Notes: a model not told the origin generated them from the sequence alone. A DNA stretch of 64,000 nt from Actinomycetota bacterium (GCA_016201065.1 JACQDL010000057.1:1-64000); one strand, 5' to 3'. Positions 17,403 through 26,189 are shown, counted from the first letter of the stretch. Numbers and translations are program-made.

Positions 17403-18173
17403 CTACCGGGTCGCTCTGTCGTAGGCGACCTTCAGCAACGAGGCGGCGTTGACCGCGGGGCCACTCGGGCCGCCCGGGATCTCCGGCTGAGTGACGACCA
17501 GCATCAACAGCAGATCGCCCTTCCGCACCCCCAGCATGTCCACGTTGAACGTGACCGGTGACTGGGCGACCGTACCGGCGAGCCGCACCCCCACCTGGTC
17601 GTCGCCGAGCGCCGGGAGCTTGAACGTGGAGATCTTGAACGTGATCTTCATGTCTGACTCGGTCGTCGTGAACTGCTTGCACTTGCCGAAGACCGTATTG
17701 AATGCCGCGATCTCCTGACGGGCCGATTCCGCGCTCGGCGCGCTGGTCAGCGACTCGTCCACGACACTGCCGCTGGTCCCGTGGGTGAAGCTGATGCTGG
17801 CCTCGGTCGCCCCCTCGACGGTGGTGTCACCCTGCATCGCCTGGCCGAACAGGGCGCAGTCCTTGCCACCCTCAACCGGCGGCTCGGCGGTAGCCGAGCC
17901 CGTCGCCGAGCCCGTCGCCGAACTTGACGGGGTGGACTCGTGGACCGTGGTAAAGCCGGACGGCAGGTCGGAGTTGGTCAGCAGCACTGCCTTCAGCTCG
18001 GCCTCGGTCCGCGTCGATGCTGTGGGGGTCGAACTCGGAGCTGGGCCGGTGCTCCCGGCTGGCTTGCCGGCGTCGGTGCCGGACGTGCCGGAGCTGCAGG
18101 CGGCCAGCGCCAGTGTCGCCGCCACGGTCAGCCCCGCGACCCTGGCCCATCGGGATGTCTTGTCCACAACCAT
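17403..18173 (-). CDS. Secreted lipoprotein of unknown function
   Basis: ATG 18173 has a close GGAAGAG ribosome site. The 256-residue product has a signal peptide with a lipobox (VAATLALAACSSG, Cys near residue 23). A low-complexity linker rich in Ser/Thr/Ala/Gly follows, including a repeated SATG unit. A mature domain comes next with EAELKAVLLTNSDLPSGF, a pair of Cys (KDCALFGQ and GKCKQFTT), and a beta-rich end (QVGVRLAGTVAQSPVTFNVD). It resembles actinobacterial sensor-domain-like lipoproteins (PknH-type fold), but this is only an impression. It would be anchored to the outer face of the membrane. Confidence 0.8.
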   Translation of the reverse strand: MVVDKTSRWARVAGLTVAATLALAACSSGTSGTDAGKPAGSTGPAPSSTPTASTRTEAELKAVLLTNSDLPSGFTTVHESTPSSSATGSATGSATAEPPVEGGKDCALFGQAMQGDTTVEGATEASISFTHGTSGSVVDESLTSAPSAESARQEIAAFNTVFGKCKQFTTTESDMKITFKISTFKLPALGDDQVGVRLAGTVAQSPVTFNVDMLGVRKGDLLLMLVVTQPEIPGGPSGPAVNAASLLKVAYDRATR

Positions 18174-18540
18174 CTCTTCCTTCGTCCGTCGAGACCAGCG
18201 ACCGATCAGCCGCCCGCTGGCGGTTCGTGCCCGCACCGCGTCACCACCGCTGTCCGGCCGGCAACCACGGTCGGGGCGACACGTACCCGACTGGTGACCC
18301 ACTTTGTCATCCACTCAGACACGAGTCGCGCGGACTATACAAGTGATCCTTGGTTGCGACGGTTCTGGAGGTTAAGTCGAGTTCTGGTGACGATCCACCC
18401 TGCGCGCACTGGGTGACGAGCGTCGATCGTGATCATGCTCGATCCGGTCGGCTGCCAGCTCACGTAGGCCGCCGTCTGCCCGCGCTCCGGCTGGACCGAC
18501 AACGACGGGACCACGCCAGTGGGCGGGGGTCGTGCACGAC
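18174..18540. other. No gene seen
   Basis: About 370 bases upstream of the lipoprotein gene. They presumably hold its promoter on the minus strand. I see no coding pattern, hairpin or repeat that stands out. Confidence 0.3.
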
Positions 18541-18759
18541 CCGATCGCGCGAATCGCGAGCCTGGAGATGGTCAGTTCCGGCGCGGTGGCCGCAGACCAT
18601 GCGCGCGCGAGCCCGTTCGTGCAGTTCGGGTCGTCGGTCGAGGAGGTCTGCGACCAGCTCGTTGACCTGCGCGATCGCCACGGGGTGTCCTACGTGACGG
18701 TCTTCGACGGACGGTCGGAGGGATTCGACGACGTCGTCGTGAGGCTTTCCGGCTCGTAG
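18541..18759 (+). pseudogene. 3' end of a luciferase-like (LLM) F420-type oxidoreductase
   Basis: The frame reads RIASLEMVSSGAVA, then SPFVQFGSSVEEVCDQLVDL and RDRHGVSYVTVFDGRSEGFD before the stop. This is the conserved C-terminus of an actinobacterial LLM-class oxidoreductase. The rest of the TIM barrel is absent upstream, so only the last 60-70 codons survive. A GTG at 18532 allows a short product, but it would lack any active site. Confidence 0.6.
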
Positions 18760-18797
18760 CGGTAGGCGCCTCGGCGCCGAATGTTCCGGGGTGTCGG

Positions 18798-18962
18798 TCA
18801 TCGCTCGGCGACGATGATCCGCGCCTGCCAGGTGCGCTGGGGCGGGCCGTGCGGGTCTCCGGCGAACGGGGCGGTCGTCGTGCTGACACCAGCGACACCA
18901 GGACCGACCGCTGTGCAGCCATTCGTCAGATCGATCTGGCCGACCAGCCAGGATTGGCCGAC
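18798..18962 (-). pseudogene. Possible 3' gene fragment
   Basis: On the minus strand, an open frame without a usable start reads SWLVGQIDLTNGCTAVGPGV, then APFAGDPHGPPQRTWQARII before TGA at 18798-18800. The composition looks protein-like and non-random, but I do not recognise the family. It lies between the LLM 3' end and the TetR gene. Confidence 0.25.
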
Positions 18963-18974
18963 CGGACGCGACCA

Positions 18975-19655
18975 TCAGCGCGGTACGGCCACCAGGCGGT
19001 CCACGAGATCGTCGACCTGCTCGTCGAGGTCGGACCACGGCCTGCGGCGCGGCATGCTGCGCAGCCCCACCGTGCCGTGCAGGGACGTCCACAGGTGGAC
19101 GGCGACCAGCCTGGCCCGTTCGGGTGTCTCGGCCCGGCCTCCGGCGGCGAACGCGGCGGTGACGTCGGTCGTCAGGTCCTCGAACGCGGCCGCCACGATG
19201 GGCTGGTCGGCCGCCGTGCCACGCAGGTCGATCCGGGCGCTGAACATGACGGCGTACTCCCCGGGATGCTCCTGCCCGTAGCGCACATAGGCGTGCGCGC
19301 GCGCCCGCACCCGGGCGACCGGGTCGTCACCGGCCGCGTCCGCCGCCCGCGACAGCGCGGCGCCGAGCTCGTCCAGGCGAACCCGCTTCACCTCCGCGAT
19401 GATCTCCTCGACCGTCTCGAAGTGCAGGTAGATCGATGTCGCGGCGACCCCGACCTCGCGTGCCAGGGCGCGGAGCGTGACCGTCGAGGCATCGCCGGTT
19501 CGGGCGATCATGGTGCTGGCGGCCTCGACGATGGCCGCTCTCAGCGTCTGGCCCTCGCCCCGGCGGGCCGGGGCGCGGCGCCGCCGTACGACGTCCGGGT
19601 GAGCGACGGCCTTGACGGCTCCGCTCGACGCAGCTGTGGATACCCGAGCCGGCAT
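18975..19655 (-). CDS. TetR-family transcriptional regulator
   Basis: The 226-residue protein has a TetR helix-turn-helix at about residues 60-85 (VTLRALAREVGVAATSIYLH, then FETVEEIIAEV). A TetR_C-type ligand domain follows (ARAHAYVRYGQEHPGEYAVM, VAVHLWTSLHGTVGLRSMP). ATG 19655 has a GGAAGGGA ribosome site. It is divergent from the MFS exporter gene at 19804 and probably represses it. The first 30 residues are Arg/Ala-rich and poorly conserved; a later start is possible. Confidence 0.88.
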   Translation of the reverse strand: MPARVSTAASSGAVKAVAHPDVVRRRRAPARRGEGQTLRAAIVEAASTMIARTGDASTVTLRALAREVGVAATSIYLHFETVEEIIAEVKRVRLDELGAALSRAADAAGDDPVARVRARAHAYVRYGQEHPGEYAVMFSARIDLRGTAADQPIVAAAFEDLTTDVTAAFAAGGRAETPERARLVAVHLWTSLHGTVGLRSMPRRRPWSDLDEQVDDLVDRLVAVPR

Positions 19656-19735
19656 GATCGCCGTCCCTTCCGGCGCACCGAGGAGCGACTTTTCGATCCC
19701 CGGCGACACCAATCGGTTGACAACTGTAGCCCTAC

Positions 19736-19753
19736 CGGCGTTCACTAACGCCG
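19736..19753. promoter_or_regulatory. Palindrome in the TetR/MFS divergent promoter region
   Basis: CGGCGTT-CACT-AACGCCG has perfect 7-bp arms and is centred 60 bases before the MFS start. A TTGACA hexamer lies just upstream at 19717-19722 on the plus strand. This position suits a TetR operator that blocks the exporter promoter. Confidence 0.5.
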
Positions 19754-19803
19754 TTCCACACGCTACACGCGTAGCCCGATCACCGGCTGACGATGAGGTT
19801 GCG

Positions 19804-21366
19804 ATGTCCACCGTGTCCACCACCAGCACGCCAACCGTATCGTCACCCGCCGCCTCCGGCCGGGACGCCGCCTGGACGCTCGGTGTCGTCTGCACCGCCG
19901 TCTTCATGCTGCTGCTGGACGTGACGATCGTCGCGGTCGCCTTGGCCGACATGAGGTCCGACCTGTCCGCCAGCCTGCCGTCACTTCAGTGGGTGGTCGA
20001 CGCCTACACGCTCACCTTGGCCGGGCTCCTGCTCACCGCCGCCACCCTCGGTGACCGCATCGGCCGCAAACGGGTCTTCGTCGCGGGGCTGGCTCTGTTC
20101 ACCGTCTCGTCCCTGGCCTGCGCCCTCGCGGCCGACGCCACGGTCCTTGACGCGTTCCGCGCCATCCAAGGCATCGGCGCGGCGCTGCTGTTCGGAACGG
20201 CGGTACCGCTGCTCGGTGCCGCCTTCCCCACGCCGGCCGGCCGGGCACGTGCCATCGGCGTCTTCGGCGCCACCCTCGCGGGCGCCACGGCGATCGGCCC
20301 ACTCGTCGGGGGAGCGCTCGTCAGCGGGCCAGGCTGGCGCTGGATCTTCCTCATCAACGTGCCGATCGGCGTGCTGACGCTCCTGGCGTGCCTCAGGCTC
20401 CGCGAGTCACGCACGCCGAGGGTGCAGCCCGCCGACTGGCCCGGCACCTTCCTGCTCACTGCCGGCCTGTTCACCCTTCTCCTGGCGCTCATCCGGGGGA
20501 ACGACGCCGGCTGGACCAGTCCCGCGATCGTCGGTCTCCTCGTCGCGACGGTGGCCCTGCTCGGCGGTTTCGTCGCCCGCGAGCTCGCCGCCGACCACCC
20601 CATGCTCGACCTCCGCATGTTCGCCCGGCCTGCCTTCAGCGGGGTGTCGCTCTCGGTCGCAGCGATCGCGGGAACCCTCGTCGCGGCCACCTACTACATC
20701 GCGCTCTACCTGCAAAACGGCGTCGGGCTGACTCCCTTCGAGACCGGTGTGCGGGTGTTGCCCCTGACCGTCGCGTCCTTCGTGGCGGCCCCGGTGACGG
20801 CGGTCCTCCTGCGCCGCACGGGAACCGCCGCCCCCAACGTTGTGGCCCTCGTGCTTGCCGGCAGCGGCCTGCTGCTGGCGGCCCGGGTCGACGCGACTGC
20901 CCCGTGGGCGGTCCTGGTGCCTGGCTTTGTCGTGGCGGGCGTGGGGCTCGGCATCGGCTCTGCGGCCTCGATCACCGCCGCGTTGGCCTCGGTGGAACCC
21001 GACCGAGCCGGCATGGCGACCGGCTCGGTGAACACCGCCCGGCAGGTCGGCACCGCCGCTGGGGTGGCCGCGCTCGGTGCGCTCTTCCAACACACCGCGA
21101 CCGCGCGGGCCGGCTCCGCGCTCGCCGCGTTGCCCCTGCCCGCACCGATGAGAACCGCGCTCGCCGACGGTGTGGGATCCGGCGGAGGCCGGCTCGTCGC
21201 CGACGCGCTGCCGGCCTCCGCCGGAGTTGACGCGCACGCCGCGGTCACCACAGCGGCGGTCGGTGCCACCGCTGACGCACTCGCCACGGTGCTCACCGTC
21301 GGCGGCGTCACCGCGCTCGCGCTCGCGGCGGTCTGCGCGGTGCTGCTCTGGCCCCGCGCCAGCTGA
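19804..21366 (+). CDS. MFS drug exporter, DHA2 (14-TM) family
   Basis: A 520-residue protein from ATG 19804 (ribosome site GAGG). It carries the DHA2 motif A (GDRIGRKRVFVAGLALFTVS), motif C-like glycines (GATLAGATAIGPLVGGALV), and WRWIFLINVPIGVL at the end of helix 6. About fourteen hydrophobic segments follow the pattern of EmrB/QacA proton-drug antiporters. Substrate unknown. The divergent TetR gene is the likely regulator. Confidence 0.9.
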   Translation: MSTVSTTSTPTVSSPAASGRDAAWTLGVVCTAVFMLLLDVTIVAVALADMRSDLSASLPSLQWVVDAYTLTLAGLLLTAATLGDRIGRKRVFVAGLALFTVSSLACALAADATVLDAFRAIQGIGAALLFGTAVPLLGAAFPTPAGRARAIGVFGATLAGATAIGPLVGGALVSGPGWRWIFLINVPIGVLTLLACLRLRESRTPRVQPADWPGTFLLTAGLFTLLLALIRGNDAGWTSPAIVGLLVATVALLGGFVARELAADHPMLDLRMFARPAFSGVSLSVAAIAGTLVAATYYIALYLQNGVGLTPFETGVRVLPLTVASFVAAPVTAVLLRRTGTAAPNVVALVLAGSGLLLAARVDATAPWAVLVPGFVVAGVGLGIGSAASITAALASVEPDRAGMATGSVNTARQVGTAAGVAALGALFQHTATARAGSALAALPLPAPMRTALADGVGSGGGRLVADALPASAGVDAHAAVTTAAVGATADALATVLTVGGVTALALAAVCAVLLWPRAS

Positions 21367-21453
21367 CCCGCGCATACCACGCGGCGATCGCGTACCTTCC
21401 GGCACCTTCGGTAAAGGTTGCCTTCTCGAACTATCTAGTTGTATCGTCGAACC

Positions 21454-21903
21454 ATGTCCCAACAGACGCCCTCACCCGACGTGACGGCATTGCAGACCCA
21501 GATCACGGCGTTTGTCCGGGCGTTCGGCCTGCACCAGCCCGACCAGACCCCGTGTGGTCGCCCGATCCCGGTGTCCGAGGCGCACGCGCTGATGGAGATC
21601 GAACGCGACGGACCGCTTCCCCAGCACGAGCTCGCCACCCGGCTGCGGCTGGAGAAGAGCACCGTCAGCCGGCTGGTGAGCCAGCTGCATGGGCGGGGCT
21701 GGATCGAGCGGGGCAAGCGGGACGGGGACGCCCGGGTGATCTGGCTGAAGCTCACCGACGCCGGCCGCACCGCCGCCACACAGCTCGCCACCGCTCGGAC
21801 GGCGACGTTCGCTGCCCTGCTCGACGCGATCCCCGCCGACAAACGCGACACCGTCCTGGACAGCATCACCACACTCGTGGAGGCCCTTCGTGACCACCGT
21901 TGA
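21454..21903 (+). CDS. MarR-family transcriptional regulator
   Basis: A 149-residue protein with a winged helix at about residues 55-100 (LPQHELATRLRLEKSTVSRL, then VSQLHGRGWIERG and DARVIWLKLTDAG). A Cys-Pro-Xaa near DQTPCGRPIP in the N-terminus might sense oxidants, though that is speculative. The gene overlaps the next by 14 bases, so the secreted protein downstream is co-translated and probably co-regulated. Confidence 0.88.
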   Translation: MSQQTPSPDVTALQTQITAFVRAFGLHQPDQTPCGRPIPVSEAHALMEIERDGPLPQHELATRLRLEKSTVSRLVSQLHGRGWIERGKRDGDARVIWLKLTDAGRTAATQLATARTATFAALLDAIPADKRDTVLDSITTLVEALRDHR

Positions 21904-22465
21904 ACCCGTCGCACCCACCACGCCAACTCCGCCGGCAAGGCGACGCAGGATGCCGCTGATCGTGGCCGTCGTCGTCGGGCTCGTCGTCGTGGCCGGGTTG
22001 TTCGTCAGCGGGTACGCCACCCGGGGCGGAGCACACAACACCGCCGGGGATGACACTCTCGCCGCGATCACCGCCCGAGCAGCGGCGGTGATGCCGTTCG
22101 ATCTCAACGCCACGGTGCACACCTTCACCATGAATGACCGCGGCGGCGTCGAGCTCGTTGTCGCCAAGGACCCCGCCGACCAGCGCAACACCAACCTGAT
22201 CCGCGACCACCTGCGACACGAGGCGACCGAGTTCGGCAAGGGCAACTTCGCCGCGTCGGCCGCGATCCACGGCGCGGACATGCCCGGCCTGCGGAAGCTG
22301 CAGGCGGCTACCGGCCGCCTCTCGGTGGTCTACGAGGTGGCGCCCGCCGGTGCCCGCATCATCTACAGCGGCAACGACGCCGACGTGGTTGCCGCGATCC
22401 ACGAGTGGTTCGGCGCACAGACCAGCGACCACTCGATGCCCGGCATGGGCGGCATGGGCGGGTGA
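21890..22465 (+). CDS. Membrane-anchored protein with MPFDLN/HTF motif
   Basis: A 191-residue protein from GTG 21890. It has one N-terminal membrane helix (MPLIVAVVVGLVVVAGLFVS) after a proline-rich head. An outside domain follows with MPFDLNATVHTFTMNDRGGV, a repeated theme of AKDPADQRNTNLIRDHLRHE, IHGADMPGLRKLQA and a Met/Gly/His-rich tail (HSMPGMGGMGG). Homologues are often mislabelled aspartate carbamoyltransferase; no catalytic features of that enzyme are present. The His/Met-rich end could bind copper, which is inference. It is coupled to the MarR gene. Confidence 0.7.
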   Translation: MTTVEPVAPTTPTPPARRRRMPLIVAVVVGLVVVAGLFVSGYATRGGAHNTAGDDTLAAITARAAAVMPFDLNATVHTFTMNDRGGVELVVAKDPADQRNTNLIRDHLRHEATEFGKGNFAASAAIHGADMPGLRKLQAATGRLSVVYEVAPAGARIIYSGNDADVVAAIHEWFGAQTSDHSMPGMGGMGG

Positions 22466-22474
22466 CCTTCCCCG

Positions 22475-24058
22475 TCAGCGAGGACCGGGCGAGTCGAGAA
22501 GGAACGGGGTGAGCAGGCCGGGCAGGAGTGCATCGGCGACGCACACCGCGGTGCCCAGCTCCACATCGGGCACCGCGTAGTGCTGGGCACCGGCGGCGGT
22601 GGTCGCCGTCAGGGTGGCGAGGCCGGCCCGGCGCTGGAAGAACGACTCGCGCACGGTCCAGCCGACGATGCCCTCCCGCGACAGCATGGTGCGGCGCCGC
22701 ACCAGCGAACCGGCGCTGCGGACCAGGTACTCCCCCACCACGGCATGGCCCAGGTTCCGGTACCGGTCCCAGGCCAGGACCGCCACGAACGGCATCGCGA
22801 CGACGCCGAGCAGCCAGGCACCGGCCGGTCCGGCGACCAGCCGACCCAGCGGGAGCAGCGCCACGGCACCCAGCACGCACGGCAGCAGCGCCCGGCCGTA
22901 CCTGCGCTGCCGCGCCCGTCGGCCGTGCCGAGCCAGCGGTGTGGTGACCGGACGGTCAGTGCCGAGCACAGCGGCGGCGACCCGGTCGGCGTCGGCACGC
23001 GGTGCCGGCGGCAGCAGCATGGCCGCGGTGTCGGACGAGTCGTGGCCGGTCCGGAGTCCGGTGGTCACCGCGCTGCAGCGGGCACCGCCGACGATCCGCA
23101 GCAGCATCGGTTCGCTGATCTCGACCCCCCGGACCCGGCTCAGCTCGATGGTCACCGCCCGCCGGGCGATCAGCCCGCGCACCACGTGCAGGGTGCCGCC
23201 GGAGTGCCGGGTCAGCCGGTACCCACCGAAGGCGAGCAGGTAGCCGGCGGTCGAGACGAGCGCGACCACGACCACAAAGGCGAGGGCGACCTCAACGACC
23301 GCCCGCCACAGCGGCGCCGCGCCGAGGTGAGTGGCAACCGCGTGCAGCGGCCGGTACCGGCTCAGGTCGACCTCGGCCTCGGAGGTCACCCGCGACAGCA
23401 GTCCGGTCACGACGCCGACGGCGACCAGGCCGGAGAGCGTGAACGGCCCGAACCGCAGCCAGCTCGGCCGAACCGCGGCCAGCGTGACCTCCGCGGCCCG
23501 CTGCGGGCCAACGGCATGGTCGAGACCCGGCGCCGCCATGACGGCGGTGCCGGTCGCTGCCTGACGGCGGCGTACCAGCTCCTCCCGGAGCCGGGCGGCG
23601 GCGGCCGCGTCGAGGGCATCCAGCCGCAGACCCTCGTGGCCGGCGCCCACGGCGGCCCCGGTCCCGAGGGTGACCCGCTCCAGCCGCAGCACCCGGTGCA
23701 ACGCACCGGCCGACAGGTCGACGGTGCGGACCCGGTCCAGCGGTGCCACGAGCAGCCGGCGGCGCAGCAGCCCGCGGCGGACCTGCACCTGGTCGCCGGT
23801 CACGCGGTACGTCGTGGTGAACCAGCGCAGCGCACCGACCAGGACGGCGACCCCAGTGGCGGCCAGACCCCACGCCACACCCTGACCGTTGCGGTGCCCC
23901 GCGAGGACGATCCCGATCAGGGCCGGTGCCAACCGGACCAGCTCCTGGACCGGATGCACCAGCAGCATCCGCCGGCTCAACCGGCGCCACTCGCCGCCGA
24001 CCGCAGGCTCAGCTCCAGTCGGGTCGGCGGCGTGGCGGCGGTCACGGCCGGCGGTCAT
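22475..24058 (-). CDS. YdbT-like membrane protein with bacterial PH domains
   Basis: A 527-residue protein with three pairs of hydrophobic segments, each followed by a bacterial PH (DUF304) domain. Segments such as YRVTGDQVQVRRGLLRRRLL with PLDRVRTVDL, YRLTRHSGGTLHVVRGLIAR with LSRVRGVEIS, and MLSREGIVGWTVRESFFQRR mark the repeats. ATG 24058 overlaps the stop of the YdbS-like gene by four bases. The pair is widespread in Gram-positive bacteria; in Bacillus YdbST is linked to resistance to bacteriocins. The function here is unproven. Confidence 0.82.
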   Translation of the reverse strand: MTAGRDRRHAADPTGAEPAVGGEWRRLSRRMLLVHPVQELVRLAPALIGIVLAGHRNGQGVAWGLAATGVAVLVGALRWFTTTYRVTGDQVQVRRGLLRRRLLVAPLDRVRTVDLSAGALHRVLRLERVTLGTGAAVGAGHEGLRLDALDAAAAARLREELVRRRQAATGTAVMAAPGLDHAVGPQRAAEVTLAAVRPSWLRFGPFTLSGLVAVGVVTGLLSRVTSEAEVDLSRYRPLHAVATHLGAAPLWRAVVEVALAFVVVVALVSTAGYLLAFGGYRLTRHSGGTLHVVRGLIARRAVTIELSRVRGVEISEPMLLRIVGGARCSAVTTGLRTGHDSSDTAAMLLPPAPRADADRVAAAVLGTDRPVTTPLARHGRRARQRRYGRALLPCVLGAVALLPLGRLVAGPAGAWLLGVVAMPFVAVLAWDRYRNLGHAVVGEYLVRSAGSLVRRRTMLSREGIVGWTVRESFFQRRAGLATLTATTAAGAQHYAVPDVELGTAVCVADALLPGLLTPFLLDSPGPR

Positions 24059-24588
24059 GTCGCGTCACCGTGAGTGGCCTGCACGGCCTGGGTGAGCTCC
24101 GCCACGAGCTGTTCGGCAACGACCCGATCCAGGCTGTTGATCTCGATCGGCCCGGCTGCCGACCCGGTCGTCACCGTGACCGTGGTCAGGTCGAAGATCC
24201 GCTGCAGCAGCCGGCGCTCGCTGTCCACCGTCTGGATCCGGGAGACCGGCGCGATCCGCTTCTCCTGGTTGAGCCACCCCGACTGGGAGTACACGGCCTG
24301 CGGTGTGACCTCCCACCGGTGCACCCGGTGGCGCCACCGCGGCATGACCACGAGGTGGGCGACGGCGACCAACCCCGTCCCGGCGAGCACCACACCCACC
24401 AGCCCGGATGGTGCGGCGCCGGCGCCCAACCCGAACGTCTCCACCGCCAGGACCAGCGCCCAGCCGGCGGCCGCCCGCAGGGTCCAGTACCCGATCGCGC
24501 GGCGGCACACCAGGTACCGCGGCGGGCGCAGGTACGCCGCGGTCGCCGTCACGCTCCGCTGACCCGGGCTCTCCTGAGGGGTGGTCAC
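24055..24588 (-). CDS. YdbS-like PH-domain membrane protein
   Basis: A 177-residue protein with two membrane segments (AAAGWALVLAVETFGLGAGA and LVGVVLAGTGLVAVAHLVV) and a single PH domain (HRWEVTPQAVYSQSGWLNQE, KRIAPVSRIQTVDS). It is the standard small partner of the YdbT-like protein encoded next to it. GTG 24588 is the start. Confidence 0.82.
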   Translation of the reverse strand: MTTPQESPGQRSVTATAAYLRPPRYLVCRRAIGYWTLRAAAGWALVLAVETFGLGAGAAPSGLVGVVLAGTGLVAVAHLVVMPRWRHRVHRWEVTPQAVYSQSGWLNQEKRIAPVSRIQTVDSERRLLQRIFDLTTVTVTTGSAAGPIEINSLDRVVAEQLVAELTQAVQATHGDAT

Positions 24589-24704
24589 CCACCTATGCTC
24601 CCCCGACCGATCGGTCAGAGCAGCCCCTCGGGCGGGTTGGTATCACCGATCCCGACGACGAGGGCGCCCGCCGGACGCCCAACCCGGTGGTGGGTCAAAG
24701 ATAC

Positions 24705-24733
24705 TTGACGTAGTGTCAATGTTGTCTTACGCT
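24705..24733 (+). promoter_or_regulatory. Promoter with overlapping palindromic operator
   Basis: TTGACG at 24705-24710 and TACGCT at 24728-24733 are spaced by 17 bases, a good vegetative promoter for the gene starting at 24769. The -35 box is embedded in the palindrome TTGACGTAGTGTCAA (24705-24719; arms TTGAC and GTCAA). This is the likely binding site of the small XRE regulator encoded second in the operon, giving autoregulation. Confidence 0.65.
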
Positions 24734-24768
24734 CTCGCGGGTCAGGTTGTCGTACGTCGGGAGCGGGC

Positions 24769-25188
24769 ATGTCCTACGAAGAAAAGGGTGCCTGGGTCTA
24801 CCTCGTGGCCAGCGTCGGCACCCTCGCGACCTACCTCGCCATCATTCTCGGACGGACCAGACACACTCCCGTCACCGAGGTGGCCTACGTGTCGACGATG
24901 CTGTGGACCATCGGGATCTCCGTCACCCTGTCGATCGTCGGCCGGGTAGCGGTCGAGATTGCGAGACCCAGCGACAACCACAAGAGCGACGTCCGGGACA
25001 AGGACATCAACCGGTTCGGCGAATACGTCGGCGGGGTTGTCCTCGCCATCGGCATGCTGGTGCCGTTCGGCCTCACGCTGGCGAGTTCCGAGCACTTCTG
25101 GATCGCCCATGCGATGTTCGCGGCGTTCTACCTGTCGGCGCTTGTCAGTACACCTATAAAGCTCGTCGCCTACCGCCGAGGCCTGTAG
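24769..25188 (+). CDS. Four-helix membrane protein (DUF2178-like)
   Basis: A 139-residue protein with four hydrophobic segments, including VYLVASVGTLATYLAIILG, MLWTIGISVTLSIVGRVAVE, VVLAIGMLVPFGLTLASSEH and HAMFAAFYLSALVSTPIKLV. Between helices 2 and 3 is a charged loop (SDNHKSDVRDKDINRFGEYV) typical of DUF2178 proteins found beside small XRE regulators. It starts at ATG 24769 after GGGAGCGGG. The stop lies two bases before the regulator start. Function unknown. Confidence 0.78.
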   Translation: MSYEEKGAWVYLVASVGTLATYLAIILGRTRHTPVTEVAYVSTMLWTIGISVTLSIVGRVAVEIARPSDNHKSDVRDKDINRFGEYVGGVVLAIGMLVPFGLTLASSEHFWIAHAMFAAFYLSALVSTPIKLVAYRRGL

Positions 25189-25190
25189 CA

Positions 25191-25415
25191 ATGGGCAAAC
25201 CCACAAAGGTCACCAACACGATCCGTGCGCTCCGGTTCGCCAACGGCGAGATGACGCAGGCGGAACTCGCCAAACGGGTCGACGTCACTCGCCAGACCAT
25301 CATCGCCATCGAACAGGGTCGCTACTCGCCCTCCCTGGAAATGGCGTTCCAGATCGCCAGGGTGTTCTGCGTCCCGCTCGACGACGTGTTCCGGTACCCC
25401 GACGCCGAAGACTAG
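25191..25415 (+). CDS. Small XRE-family regulator
   Basis: A 74-residue protein that is almost entirely a Cro/CI helix-turn-helix (MTQAELAKRVDVTRQTIIAI, then EQGRYSPSLEMAFQIARVF and PLDDVFRYPD). This is the YvaO/YozG-like group that regulates the membrane protein gene it accompanies. It is two bases downstream of that gene and shares its promoter and operator at 24705-24733. Confidence 0.88.
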   Translation: MGKPTKVTNTIRALRFANGEMTQAELAKRVDVTRQTIIAIEQGRYSPSLEMAFQIARVFCVPLDDVFRYPDAED

Positions 25416-25496
25416 TCCCCCACACATACACACACCACCTGGCACGCGAGGAGTCTCGCGGCCCCCGTTCGGCATACCCAAGATCAAGGAGCAGTC

Positions 25497-26189
25497 GTGA
25501 CATCACCCAAGTCCCTCGCGAGGGTCACGGGAGTCCTCTATCTCCTCCTCGCCGTGCTCGGGATGTTCTCAGCGACCGTGCTGGACTCCGTCGTCGTGCC
25601 TGGTGACGCCGCGGCCACCGCCGGCAGCGTCCTGGGCTCGCGGTGGTTGTTCGCGAGCAGCCTCCTGACCTGGATCGGGATCGTCGTCGTCGACATCGCC
25701 GTCGCTGTCACGTTCTACGTTCTCCTGCGGCCGGTCAGCCGGACGTTGTCGCTGCTCGCGGCGGGCATCCGGCTGGTCTACTCGGCCATGCTCGCCGCCA
25801 TCCTGCCCAACCTCTACGACGCCTTCCTGCTGCTGACCGATGCCGAACGAGGAGCGGGGCTGGACGATCGGCAGGTTCGGACCATGGCGTTGTCGGCCCT
25901 CACCACCTTCAGCACGGGGTTCCTCCTGGCCATCGTCTTCTTCGGCGTCCATCTGGTGGTGCTCGGTTCCCTGCTCTACCGATCACGGTATGTCCCGCGA
26001 GCTCTTGGGATCCTCGTCGCCGCCGCCGGTGCCGGGTACATCGGTGACAGCCTCGCCAATCTCTTCGTCGCCGCCTATGGCGGTCCGGCGAGTGCGTTCT
26101 TCCTCGTACCCGCCCTCGTTGGCGAGCTCGGGCTGACCGGGTGGTTGCTGGTGAAGGGCGTCAGGACCGCCCAGCCGGACCGATCGTGA
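25497..26189 (+). CDS. DUF4386 family membrane protein
   Basis: A 230-residue protein from GTG 25497 with an AAGGAG ribosome site. It begins LARVTGVLYLLLAVLGMFSA, the family's typical first helix. About six membrane segments follow, including TWIGIVVVDIAVAVTFYVLL and LLAIVFFGVHLVVLGSLLYR, with the family motif AxRLVYSAM-like in AGIRLVYSAMLAAILP. Function unknown. It ends 96 bases before the convergent recombinase gene. Confidence 0.82.
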   Translation: MTSPKSLARVTGVLYLLLAVLGMFSATVLDSVVVPGDAAATAGSVLGSRWLFASSLLTWIGIVVVDIAVAVTFYVLLRPVSRTLSLLAAGIRLVYSAMLAAILPNLYDAFLLLTDAERGAGLDDRQVRTMALSALTTFSTGFLLAIVFFGVHLVVLGSLLYRSRYVPRALGILVAAAGAGYIGDSLANLFVAAYGGPASAFFLVPALVGELGLTGWLLVKGVRTAQPDRS

